Shown: positions 8,170 to 15,605 of the stretch, piece after piece
Layout: the number at the start of each line of letters is the position of its first letter
Position numbering within the stretch: the first letter of the stretch is position 1
Origin: CAVZLD01 sp964522605
GTDB lineage: Bacteria > Planctomycetota > Planctomycetia > Pirellulales > Pirellulaceae
Direction of reading: 5' to 3'
Length of the DNA stretch: 15,859 nucleotides
NCBI GenBank assembly: GCA_964522605.1
Contig: CAZFWV010000141.1
Coordinates: 1-15,859 of the forward strand
Program-made: the position numbers and the translations under genes
The notes under the pieces: generated by a model
Told to the model about the DNA's origin: nothing
Databases searched by the model: none
What the model saw: only the letters and a program-made list of their open reading frames with translations

Positions 8170-8241
8170 GCGCCTGTTTCTGCATCCTGTGCGATAACCA
8201 TTCAGCCGTCACGTGCGATTCCCATCCAGCGACGATCGCGA

Positions 8242-8793
8242 ATGATCAATTCGGTATCGAATCTTCCGTCATCCGACGCCTCGACAACACAGCTCTTCGC
8301 TGCAGTTTACGATCAGTTGCGTCACATTGCGCGTCGGCGAATGGCGCAGGAGGCGGTCGACAGCACGATTCAGGCCACTGCGCTGGTTCATGAAGCGTTT
8401 CTCAAAATGCGACAGGCCAAAATGTCTTCTGACGGTTGGCCGAACGAATCTTTTTTTGTCGCGGCGGCAGCCGATTCGATGCGGAAAGTATTGATCGATC
8501 GAGCGCGACGACGCAAGAGTCAAAAACGCGGTGGCGATTGCCAACGCCACGACCTGACAGAAGCATGTTGCGTGACGGAGATGCCCGATGACCAGCTTCT
8601 GGCCATCGACGAAGCATTAACTCGTTTCGCCGTGAAGTATCCCATTGAGGCGCAACTCGTACGACTCCGTTTCTTCGGTGGACTCTCCCTGACAGAATCA
8701 GCCGACGTGCTGAAGATATCGCGAGCGACGGCGAGTCGCTACTGGTCCTATGCTCGAGCCTGGCTATTCACCGAATTGACGGAGTCCTCGTAA
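8242..8793 (+). CDS. ECF-type RNA polymerase sigma factor 2 (Sigma70_ECF, kinase-linked)
   Basis: A 183-residue paralogue of the sigma factor at 3705, in the same family but clearly diverged. Region 2 carries TIQATALVHEAFLKM (42-56) and FFVAAAADSMRKVLIDRARR (71-90). Region 4 carries LVRLRFFGGLSLTESADVLK and recognition helix SRATASRYWSYARAWLF. As in the first copy, the acidic region 2.2 patch is missing and Thr46 stands in the QATA block. The basic segment RRRKSQKRGG (90-98) is the linker between the two regions. It probably forms an operon with the kinase gene 27 bases downstream. The ATG at 8242 gives a family-typical length; an SD sequence is not evident. Confidence 0.92.
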   Translation: MINSVSNLPSSDASTTQLFAAVYDQLRHIARRRMAQEAVDSTIQATALVHEAFLKMRQAKMSSDGWPNESFFVAAAADSMRKVLIDRARRRKSQKRGGDCQRHDLTEACCVTEMPDDQLLAIDEALTRFAVKYPIEAQLVRLRFFGGLSLTESADVLKISRATASRYWSYARAWLFTELTESS

Positions 8794-8815
8794 GCGTTCA
8801 TTCTCTCAAACGCTT
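8792..8815 (+). promoter_or_regulatory. Hairpin spanning sigma 2 stop and kinase 2 start region
   Basis: AAGCGTT (8792-8798) and AACGCTT (8809-8815) pair perfectly over 7 bp around a 10-base loop. The stem begins within the TAA stop of the sigma gene and ends five bases before the kinase ATG, so it would cover the place where a ribosome binding site should be. Translational control of the kinase relative to the sigma factor is inference. Confidence 0.4.
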
Positions 8816-8820
8816 GACTC

Positions 8821-11800
8821 ATGACCGATTCCCGTTGTCGCACCGAGGAAATCTACTGGCGCGCACTTCAAATAACGAGCGCTGAGGCACGCGCACGCTA
8901 CCTGGAAGAAGCGTGTAAAGCGAACGACGTGCGCCGGCGCCGGGTGGAGCAACTGCTCACGGCGAATGACCAGGCCGGCCAGTTCTTGGAAACCACGGCG
9001 CCGAAGATCCTTTCCGATGGTCTGCAGCCCGGCGACCTACTGGACGATTACCAGATCGTCGAGTTGCTGGGCGAGGGAGGCATGGGGATCGTCTATCGTG
9101 CCAAGCAGATTCGTGGAATCCGGCGGGACGTAGCCATCAAGGTGATTCGGCCCTCCTTGGGCACACGTACTTTCGAAGCTCGATTCGACATCGAACGACA
9201 GGCACTGGCGCGGATGAACCACCCGCACATCGCGAAAGTGTTTGACGCGGGAACTTCATCCAAGGGTGAACCGTTCTTTGTCATGGAGCTGATCGACGGC
9301 GAGCCGATTACAGAATACTGTGATCGATCGGAGCTCTCACTTCGGGAGCGTCTCGAGATCTTCCTGCCGGTTTGTGAAGCCATAGAGCATGCTCATCAGA
9401 GAGGGATTATCCATCGCGACATCACCCCGCGAAATGTGCTCGTCACTATGCGCGATGGTCGCCCCAGTCCAAAGGTCATCGATTTCGGTGTCGCCAAGAG
9501 TTTGGACCAGCCGCTCACTGCTGCGGTGGTGGGAACGCAAGTCGGCCAGTGGATTGGTACGCCGATGTATATGAGCCCGGAGCAGATTGCCGGTTTGAAC
9601 GTCGAGGTGGACACGCGGACCGATGTTTACGCCCTGGGCGCGCTCCTTTATGAGTTGACAACAGGTCATCCACCGTTTGACAGGGACCGGTTGGCTGCGG
9701 CCCATTACGACGAGATGCGAAGGATCCTGTTGGAAGAGGAGCCGAAGCGACCGAGCTTTCGCGTCCAAGCATCGGCACCGGTGAGTTCAGCGGTTCACAA
9801 CCACGCTTCACCGCGAGATCGTCGGCTTGTTCGACAATTACACGAAGACCTGGACTGGATCATTCTGAAGGCGCTGGACAAGGACCGCGAACGACGCTTT
9901 GGTTCGCCCGCCGAATTCGCAGCCGACATCCGCCGATTCCTTTCCTGCGAACCGGTACAGGCGCGGCCTCCCTCGACTCTCTACCGAATCAGCAAGTTCG
10001 TTCGGAGACGACGTACCGCAGCATTGGCGGCCGCTCTCGTTTTGCTGTCGATCCTGATTGGCTCCGGAGTAAGCGTTGATCAGGCGGTTCGCGCGCGGCG
10101 AGCAGAGTCGTTGGCGACGGTGCGACTTGAGGCCCTGGAACGCGTCGTGGCGGAGGAAAAGGCGGCCCGACGCGAGGCCGAAACCGAGCGACAACGCGCC
10201 GAAAACGCCGTCCAGCACAATCGTCTCTTACTCTATTTGTCGGATCTCAAACTCGCGTTCCAGGCATGGGAACATCTCGCAACGGCGGAAATGGAGCAGA
10301 TCCTGGGCCGACACGTGACCGGCGATCCGTCAATCGACCTGCGAGGTCCCGAGTGGTGGTTGCTGTTTAACCTGACGAAACGTCCCGATCCCACGGTGAT
10401 GCAAGGGCACGACGGCGCGGTACGCGAGGTAGTGGTTCTTCCCGACCGGAAATTCTGTGTTTCCGTTGGCGACGATCATACCATGCGTTTCTGGAATCTC
10501 GTCGATGGAACGTTGCAGCGGACAATCGTTCACGGCGAAGGAGACCTGAATGCGATCGCCTTCTTGCCCGGAGGACAATCCTTTGTGACGGGCAAGCACA
10601 AGCTGACTCTTTGGGATCTTGCGGCCGGGGAAAAGGTGCGGGAGTTGATCGAGCACGACTCGACGATTGAGTCGCTTGCCGTCTCGCCGGACGGTCGATG
10701 GATTGCATCGGCGCCGCGCTACGATGGCGTGCATGTCGTGACCGAGGACGGATCCAGGTTGGCTGACATTGACACGAGAATTCGGAATGAATCGCTCACC
10801 TTTTCCCCGGATGGACGATTCCTCTACGGACCGGTGGAACTTGAGGATGGGCGGCAACGTTTGCGCCGCTGGTCCGTCGATTCGTGGACGACCGATCGAG
10901 ATTTTGCTGCGCCAACCGAAGGATATGGCATCTTTGCGCTGTCCCAAGATGGCGATTTTGTCGCAGGGTCACGGACGGTAGGGAGACGGATTCACTTGCA
11001 TGATTTGAGGCATGACCGCCACCTTGCCGTCACTCCCTTACAGCGGACGCGACTTCGAGATATCGCCTTCTCACCCGATGACCAACGGATCGCCGGAGCC
11101 TTCGACGACGGCGTGCTTCGCTACTGGACTTTGCGTCTGGATTGGAAAACGAGCGCAGCGCAAGACGTCTTTCAGGGGCCTGTGCGCGAGATTCCAGCCC
11201 ATACCGGCAAGATCACGTCGGTTGAGTTTGTGGATGAAAAGCAACTCCTGACCTGCGGCGAAGACGGGGACGTAAAGCTCTGGCAACTCACAGCGGTTCC
11301 TGGACGAATTCAGTCGGAGCTGGATGCGAACATCGCGCGAGCCGTGTATGCACCGGATGGCGCCGAGCTGGCACTGGCGCTGCAAGACGGTACGGTCTCT
11401 GTGAGAGATCCGCAAACGGGCGGTGAGCTCCGTCGTTTTCGCCTCACCGAGAGTCTGCTTCGCTGCCTGTGTTATTCGCCGGATGGCCGATGGATCGCAG
11501 GCGGTGATGAGGAAGGAGGGATCACCATCCTGAGTTGCGGTTCAGCGGAAGCTGTCGCGACTTTGCACCACCCGGCGGGCAAGCCAATCCTGGACATTGC
11601 CTGGTCACCAGGTGGGGAGATGATTGCCAGCATCGGTCACGATGGCTGCGCACATCTGTGGGACGTGCCAGGTTTCCAATACCGTTGTGAGATCCCACTC
11701 CCGTCGCAGAATGGAGACTGTATTGCCTTCTCGAATGACGGGAGACTGCTGGCTTGTGGTGGCTATTTCTCTGAAGTGCTGCTGTGGGACATCGATACAT

Positions 11801-12225
11801 CTCGGGTCAGCAGCCGGCTGCCGGGCGTGGCCAGCTGTGGTTCCCTGAGCTTCAGTCGCGACGGTCAGCTACTCGCAACAGGCCATACCGACGGGACCAT
11901 CAACCTGTGGGATGTCGCATCAGCCATCCGCGTGGGTCAATTCCGGAGTGAAACCCCCGACGTGAAATCGATCAGTTTCTCTCCGGATGACCGCTGTCTT
12001 ATATCGCTCTCGTTGGGGGGCGCGGCGACCGTTTGGCATGTCGCGAGCCGACAGCGCCTCGGTCTGCTGCATCGAGATCAACGAGCCCCGAATACGGTCG
12101 CCTTCTCGCCAGACGGCCGCCAGTTGTGCACGACATTCAACCACCCGACCGAAGAAAACAGTGTGTTGCTGTTGTGGGATCTTCACACGTCGCACGGTTC
12201 ATCGATTCCCAACGAATCTCGCTAG
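8821..12225 (+). CDS. Transmembrane Ser/Thr protein kinase with C-terminal WD40 propellers, 2
   Basis: A 1134-residue paralogue of the kinase at 4349 with the same order of parts: N-terminal helical segment (1-60), kinase domain (about 75-385), basic juxtamembrane stretch, one membrane helix (about 400-420), coiled-coil-like linker (425-465) and roughly 13-14 WD40 blades (about 505-1125). The glycine loop GEGGMG (84-89), Lys107, HRD (198-200), Asn205, DFG (221-223) and SPE (252-254) are present. The catalytic loop reads HRDITPRN: the usual Lys two residues after the catalytic Asp is Thr202. Similar Ser/Thr variants occur in other bacterial kinases, so activity is probable but not certain. A kinase-cytoplasmic, WD40-outside topology is inferred from RRRR before the membrane helix. 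It likely pairs with sigma factor 2, whose stop codon is 27 bases upstream. The start at 8821 matches the first copy's N-terminus. Confidence 0.92.
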   Translation: MTDSRCRTEEIYWRALQITSAEARARYLEEACKANDVRRRRVEQLLTANDQAGQFLETTAPKILSDGLQPGDLLDDYQIVELLGEGGMGIVYRAKQIRGIRRDVAIKVIRPSLGTRTFEARFDIERQALARMNHPHIAKVFDAGTSSKGEPFFVMELIDGEPITEYCDRSELSLRERLEIFLPVCEAIEHAHQRGIIHRDITPRNVLVTMRDGRPSPKVIDFGVAKSLDQPLTAAVVGTQVGQWIGTPMYMSPEQIAGLNVEVDTRTDVYALGALLYELTTGHPPFDRDRLAAAHYDEMRRILLEEEPKRPSFRVQASAPVSSAVHNHASPRDRRLVRQLHEDLDWIILKALDKDRERRFGSPAEFAADIRRFLSCEPVQARPPSTLYRISKFVRRRRTAALAAALVLLSILIGSGVSVDQAVRARRAESLATVRLEALERVVAEEKAARREAETERQRAENAVQHNRLLLYLSDLKLAFQAWEHLATAEMEQILGRHVTGDPSIDLRGPEWWLLFNLTKRPDPTVMQGHDGAVREVVVLPDRKFCVSVGDDHTMRFWNLVDGTLQRTIVHGEGDLNAIAFLPGGQSFVTGKHKLTLWDLAAGEKVRELIEHDSTIESLAVSPDGRWIASAPRYDGVHVVTEDGSRLADIDTRIRNESLTFSPDGRFLYGPVELEDGRQRLRRWSVDSWTTDRDFAAPTEGYGIFALSQDGDFVAGSRTVGRRIHLHDLRHDRHLAVTPLQRTRLRDIAFSPDDQRIAGAFDDGVLRYWTLRLDWKTSAAQDVFQGPVREIPAHTGKITSVEFVDEKQLLTCGEDGDVKLWQLTAVPGRIQSELDANIARAVYAPDGAELALALQDGTVSVRDPQTGGELRRFRLTESLLRCLCYSPDGRWIAGGDEEGGITILSCGSAEAVATLHHPAGKPILDIAWSPGGEMIASIGHDGCAHLWDVPGFQYRCEIPLPSQNGDCIAFSNDGRLLACGGYFSEVLLWDIDTSRVSSRLPGVASCGSLSFSRDGQLLATGHTDGTINLWDVASAIRVGQFRSETPDVKSISFSPDDRCLISLSLGGAATVWHVASRQRLGLLHRDQRAPNTVAFSPDGRQLCTTFNHPTEENSVLLLWDLHTSHGSSIPNESR

Positions 12226-12241
12226 GCCCTGGCTCAAAACT

Positions 12242-12303
12242 GTAGGCCGACTTGTCGCAAGTCGGCGAACATGCCGGGATTGCCGACTTGCGACAAGTCG
12301 TAC
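12242..12303. repeat. Nested inverted repeat, possible terminator for cassette 2
   Basis: Two copies of a GCCGACTTG palindrome (12246-12266 and 12282-12300) lie in opposite orientation. Each folds alone (the first has a 9-bp stem and a 3-base loop), and together they pair over about 22 bp as one long hairpin with a 15-base loop. The element begins 17 bases past the kinase 2 stop, so it may mark the 3' end of the transcript. No U-run follows. Confidence 0.7.
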
Positions 12304-12461
12304 GCGTTTCGCCTCGATGCACGGGGATGGGCGGTCCGTAGTGAGTTTAGGAGCGGTTTCAAAACCGAGATTCGGGAGGGCGAGGCTGGCCTGTTGAAAA
12401 TGTTTTCGACTCGGAAACATGGGCCGTTCTGGCAGGCAATGAACAAACCGAAATCCTCGCT

Positions 12462-12493
12462 CCCTTCTCCCCCGGCTTTGCGGGGGAGAAGGG
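12462..12493. repeat. 12-bp perfect hairpin, CCCTTCTCCCCC type
   Basis: CCCTTCTCCCCC (12462-12473) pairs perfectly with GGGGGAGAAGGG (12482-12493) around an 8-base loop. It is followed by CTGGGGATGAGGGGGCA, a combination I recall as a common dispersed repeat in bacterial genomes. A degraded partial copy (CCCCTCTCCCCG) follows near 12560. Confidence 0.7.
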
Positions 12494-12783
12494 CTGGGGA
12501 TGAGGGGGCACGGTATCGAAAAGTCCCAAGATTTCTCGTGCATTGTGGCGAGTTGAAAGCCCCTCTCCCCGAAACCTGGCTGGCTCGGAAGAGTTTTCAG
12601 GACCGTCCCGCAGTGAGCTCGTTCTTGCCCGCAAGTCTAGGGAAATTGCAGGAAGCACAGCCGCGGAAAAACGCGGAGAGACGCCGAGAACTCCACCAAC
12701 GGGGCAACCCGTGCCGTGGCGGCCGACTCAAGACACAGGCGAGCGGAAATCGCGCTCTGTTGGGACCGAATGAGGAGAGGTTA

Positions 12784-12829
12784 CCACGGATTTGACGGAG
12801 GGTACGGATCGGCACGTACAGATCCGTGG
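12784..12829. repeat. Inverted repeat CCACGGAT / ATCCGTGG
   Basis: Perfect 8-bp arms at 12784-12791 and 12822-12829 around a 30-base loop, followed by related words such as GTCCGTTTGATCCGCGG. This style of sequence belongs to degraded dispersed repeats seen in several environmental phyla. No function is claimed. Confidence 0.4.
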
Positions 12830-13203
12830 ACATCTGTTTTGTCCGTTTGATCCGCGGTTTCTCTTCTCGAGCTTCGGTGTCGCTCGACTTGTGCGTCACT
12901 GCCAGCGCGGTGCGGGAGAGTGGTACAACCTCGGATCAACTAACAATTCTGAAGTGCACGACCTCTCTGGGAGAGTCGGGCCGAGGTCTACGTCCACCCC
13001 TGCATCGAGATCCCGGCTGTCTCCCCGCTTGTCGCAGGGCTCACGCCATTCACCCTCAGGCCTGCTAGTAAAAAATTTTCGACCGTGAGGCGCTTTGCCC
13101 GCGGTTTGCGCTAGGACGAGATGGAGACGTTCAACGGCAGACTGCCTGGTGTACCCGAAGGGTTTGCAGGTCCCTCAATCGGGCTGGAAGAAATTGAAGA
13201 AAT

Positions 13204-13275
13204 TGACTCTGCCTCCTTTCTGGAAGGATGGGCAATCCAAAGATTATCCAATCTGCCAAGAAGGAGGCGGAGTCA
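13204..13275. repeat. 72-base inverted-repeat element, copy A
   Basis: The 15-base terminal arms TGACTCTGCCTCCTT (13204-13218) and AAGGAGGCGGAGTCA (13261-13275) pair fully if one G·U is allowed. The interior shares TGGGCAAT with the second copy at 15720-15791. It may be a miniature mobile element or a REP-like unit. It sits directly upstream of the small ORF at 13314. Confidence 0.75.
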
Positions 13276-13301
13276 GTAGCCGATGAATCGCATCGATTCC
13301 C

Positions 13302-13316
13302 AGGAGAAATCGCGTG
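13302..13316 (+). promoter_or_regulatory. Strong ribosome binding site deciding a GTG start
   Basis: AGGAG (13302-13306) lies seven bases before GTG (13314-13316). It is the best Shine-Dalgarno sequence in the window and is the main reason for calling the small ORF that follows. Confidence 0.6.
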
Positions 13317-13460
13317 TTGAGTAGAAGCGGTCATCGGATTGTGTTGATTGGATTCTTGGCGCTGCATGTCGGCACGGGAGCCTGCGCCGCCGAGCTGCTC
13401 TCGTTGAAAGAAGTGTTTGGCGCAATAGAAACGGACGGGTGGCACTGGCTCTGCCAGTGA
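13314..13460 (+). pseudogene. Small secreted-protein ORF truncated inside a palindromic repeat
   Basis: A 48-codon frame starts with a good signal peptide: a basic start (LSRSGHR), a hydrophobic core (IVLIGFLALHVG) and a probable cleavage near ACA-AE. After only about 18 more residues it runs into a CACTGGC palindrome (13443-13459), which supplies the last residues (GWHWLCQ) and the stop. The mature start AAELLSLKEVFGAI resembles AAELIPLGEIPLG at the cleavage site of the PEP-CTERM protein encoded 175 bases downstream. It therefore looks like the broken 5' end of a related secreted-protein gene. A real small secreted protein cannot be excluded, since SD and signal peptide are intact. Confidence 0.5.
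13443..13459. repeat. CACTGGC palindrome copy
   Basis: CACTGGC-TCT-GCCAGTG, preceded by GGGTGG exactly as in the copies near 3314 and 3469. It overlaps the end of the small ORF at 13314 and includes the TG of its TGA stop. Confidence 0.85.
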
Positions 13461-13508
13461 GAACCGCTTGTGATCGAGGTGTCATTTTCCACGCTTAATG
13501 CAGTTGAG

Positions 13509-13525
13509 CACTGGCAGAGCCAGTG
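13509..13525. repeat. CACTGGC palindrome copy, inverted
   Basis: CACTGGC-AGA-GCCAGTG is the reverse complement of the copy at 13443. With that copy it could form a larger hairpin enclosing about 50 bases. Confidence 0.85.
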
Positions 13526-13567
13526 GCACACAGTTCAGGTGGGAAGTCATTAATACAGCATGGGTGG

Positions 13568-13584
13568 CACTGGCTCCGCCTGTG
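13568..13584. repeat. CACTGGC palindrome copy, degenerate
   Basis: CACTGGC-TCC-GCCTGTG, preceded by GGGTGG like the others, has one mismatch in the stem. The in-frame ATG at 13560 begins at its edge, which argues against that ATG as the start of the following gene. Confidence 0.75.
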
Positions 13585-13634
13585 GCACGCAGTGCGGGTA
13601 TCCGGCGAGAAGTTGTGCGAGAAAGAAGGTGAAG

Positions 13635-15353
13635 ATGTCCCGAAACGATGCAGCAGAAACTCCAGCTCGATTGCACAAAGCAACATTGGCAACCGCTCAA
13701 GCGAAAAAACTCGGCCACATTGCCGCGCCGTTCTTCTTTCGATTCGTTTCCGCTGTGCTATTCGTCGGTGTCACGCTCAACATGATCGACGCTGCGGAAT
13801 TGATTCCGTTGGGCGAAATTCCCCTTGGTTACAATCGACTGCTGCCCAGGGGATTGTCCGACGATGGAAATGTTGTTGTTGGTAATCTGAGCTATTTCGA
13901 GTCTGGAGTCGGCACCACGCAGGGGGAAGCGTTTCGTTGGACACGGGAGACCGGCATCGAGGGCCTTGGCTGTCCTCGGTTCGAAGATGACCATTGTCGT
14001 GTAGAGGCAATCTCAGCCGACGGATCCATGATCGTGGGATCTTCGACAGTCTTGCTTGACGAGGAGCCAATTTTTGATTACGAGCCGTTCATTTACACGG
14101 AGCAGAACGGGTTCACTCGAGTCGACGTCGATCGATTCGCGGGCGGCTCCGTCGACATCGCAGCCGATGGCAGTGCACTGACCGGCACTCGCAGAACGGG
14201 ACCTGAGGAAGCTTATTGGTCGACGGCATTTCGCTGGACTGAAGAACAAGGTGCCGTTGATTTGGGAAGCCTGCCGGGTGGAACTTGGACGCGGCCCAAT
14301 GCAATTTCGCCCGATGGAAGCATCATCGTGGGGAAGGCAAACTACCGAGATGGCATTCTCAAGCCCCACGGCAGTTTCCTCTGGACGGAAGATGATGGGA
14401 TTGAGCGTCTGTACTTTGATGGATTCGAAGGTGCAGGGGATATCGAACAATACGAGGTGACCGAAGTAACCAACGGCGCAACCGTGCTGGCCGGATATGG
14501 CAAGTTCCTGGGCGACACAGAGAATCAAGCGTTTCGCTGGACCGAGGCGACGGGTGTTGTTGGCTTAGGCTGGCTCGAGAACACAGTCAACGAAGAGGGG
14601 AAAAACGAATCCCGTCTTCGCGATATGACGGATGATGGCAGCCTGTTGATCGGCTCGAGCGGTTACTCTGCAGCGGTGTCTCGTGGTTTCATTTGGAGCG
14701 AGCAGTACGGACTGGAAGATCTGCGGCAAGCACTAATCGAAAGACATGGGATGCTTCAGGAACTTGAGGAATGGAAACTACAAATCCCTTATCGAATCTC
14801 CGGTAACGGTCAGTTCATGGTTGGTTACGACGTCACTGATGAAGGCGACAGAGAAGCGTGGCTATTGCGACTCGATGCACCATTCCTGAGTCTCCCCGGC
14901 GACTTCAATCTGGATGGCGTGATTGATGTATCGGACATTGACCAACTGACCGAGGCGATTCGGATCGGCACAGTGGATCAACGATTTGATCGTGATCGCT
15001 CGGGCGTTGTCGATCTGGGGGATCTCGATTTTCTGGTCAAAACGGATCTCTCGACCTGGTACGGCGACGCCAACCTCGACGGCAAATTCAACACGGGCGA
15101 CCTGGTGCAAGTATTGGAGGCGGGTAAGTACGAAACACAGCAGATTGCCGGCTGGGGAGAAGGCGACTGGAATGGCGACGGTGGGTTCGGCACGGGCGAC
15201 CTGGTGAAAGCGCTGGAGGACGGCGGCTACGAGATGGGGCCGAGACAGAATGCGCTGGCAGTGCCGGAACCGGGCGCGTTGGGGTTAATGCTCGTCAGTA
15301 TCGTTCCGCTGTTGATCGGGACAGCACGCCGAAGAAGGGGCACTTTCAGCTGA
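13635..15353 (+). CDS. Secreted HAF-repeat protein with dockerin-like repeats and PEP-CTERM anchor
   Basis: A 572-residue exported protein. It has a long n-region and a hydrophobic segment (33-50) with a likely cleavage after DAA (54). A propeller-like region (about 60-410) follows with repeats of the HAF type: AFRWTRETGIEGLG (99), AFRWTEEQGAVDLGSLPGG (198), LWTEDDGIERL (249), AFRWTEATGVVGLG (299) and FIWSEQYGLEDL (352), alternating with SxDGSxxVG blocks. Four EF-hand/dockerin-type calcium-binding motifs follow (DFNLDGVIDVSDID 423, DRDRSGVVDLGDLD 452, DANLDGKFNTGDL 478, DWNGDGGFGTGDL 511). The C-terminus has VPEP (543), a membrane segment and RRRR, the PEP-CTERM sorting signal processed by exosortase in other bacteria. 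The ATG at 13635 is chosen because AAGGTG precedes it and upstream codons come from a palindrome. It is probably surface-attached; the ligand is unknown. Confidence 0.85.
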   Translation: MSRNDAAETPARLHKATLATAQAKKLGHIAAPFFFRFVSAVLFVGVTLNMIDAAELIPLGEIPLGYNRLLPRGLSDDGNVVVGNLSYFESGVGTTQGEAFRWTRETGIEGLGCPRFEDDHCRVEAISADGSMIVGSSTVLLDEEPIFDYEPFIYTEQNGFTRVDVDRFAGGSVDIAADGSALTGTRRTGPEEAYWSTAFRWTEEQGAVDLGSLPGGTWTRPNAISPDGSIIVGKANYRDGILKPHGSFLWTEDDGIERLYFDGFEGAGDIEQYEVTEVTNGATVLAGYGKFLGDTENQAFRWTEATGVVGLGWLENTVNEEGKNESRLRDMTDDGSLLIGSSGYSAAVSRGFIWSEQYGLEDLRQALIERHGMLQELEEWKLQIPYRISGNGQFMVGYDVTDEGDREAWLLRLDAPFLSLPGDFNLDGVIDVSDIDQLTEAIRIGTVDQRFDRDRSGVVDLGDLDFLVKTDLSTWYGDANLDGKFNTGDLVQVLEAGKYETQQIAGWGEGDWNGDGGFGTGDLVKALEDGGYEMGPRQNALAVPEPGALGLMLVSIVPLLIGTARRRRGTFS

Positions 15354-15540
15354 CCGTGTTTCGTATTCTTTCGCCCTCAGCGGTCGATAGCACTGGCTCG
15401 TACGTTTCTGGAACGCATTTCAAAACCTACTCTCGCCGTGGGGGTGGCTGATGGCAGAGCGCAACGATGCCCCAGCTCGCCAGTCGTAACCGAGAAGAGA
15501 CGAGAGAAAGCCGCGGGAAAAACACCTCCAACACACCCTC

Positions 15541-15557
15541 CCGCACCGGACGTGCGG
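15541..15557. repeat. Short hairpin, possible group II intron domain V remnant
   Basis: CCGCAC and GTGCGG pair around a 5-base loop. On the minus strand the context reads GAGCCGCACGTCCGGTGCGG followed by GAGGG, which recalls the GAGCCG...CGGT core of bacterial group II intron domain V but is too short for an intact domain. Treat it as a weak resemblance. Confidence 0.2.
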
Positions 15558-15605
15558 CTCTTAAGTTACTGGCTCGGGTGAAGGTTCAACATCCCCCAGC
15601 GGCAT

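Larger units (their letters stand above)
7919..8241. other. Spacer between the two cassettes
   Basis: This 323-base stretch holds no gene that I can support. It carries two perfect hairpins (7930-7951 and 8082-8101) and a good promoter candidate (8142-8169), suggesting that cassette 2 is transcribed on its own rather than only by read-through. Confidence 0.7.
12226..13313. other. Gene-poor repeat-rich stretch
   Basis: About 1.1 kb with no convincing gene. Recognisable pieces are a nested inverted repeat (12242-12303), a 12-bp hairpin (12462-12493), a purine-rich block with CGCGGAAAAACGCGGAGAG near 12662, an inverted repeat around 12784-12829, and a 72-base element (13204-13275). A block near 12373, GGAGGGCGAGGCT, resembles a planctomycete dispersed repeat core that I recall. 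The open frame at 12271-12795 runs straight through these repeats and is probably meaningless. In 12860-13080 I see only an A/T run near 13070. Confidence 0.6.

Noticed and set aside
12271..12795. A 174-codon plus-strand open frame
   Set aside because: It runs through several unrelated palindromes and a known-style repeat, has no ribosome binding site and its peptide has no recognisable family pattern.
13560..13634. Upstream ATG for the PEP-CTERM gene
   Set aside because: The extra 25 residues are encoded by a CACTGGC palindrome; the ATG at 13635 has a good ribosome binding site.
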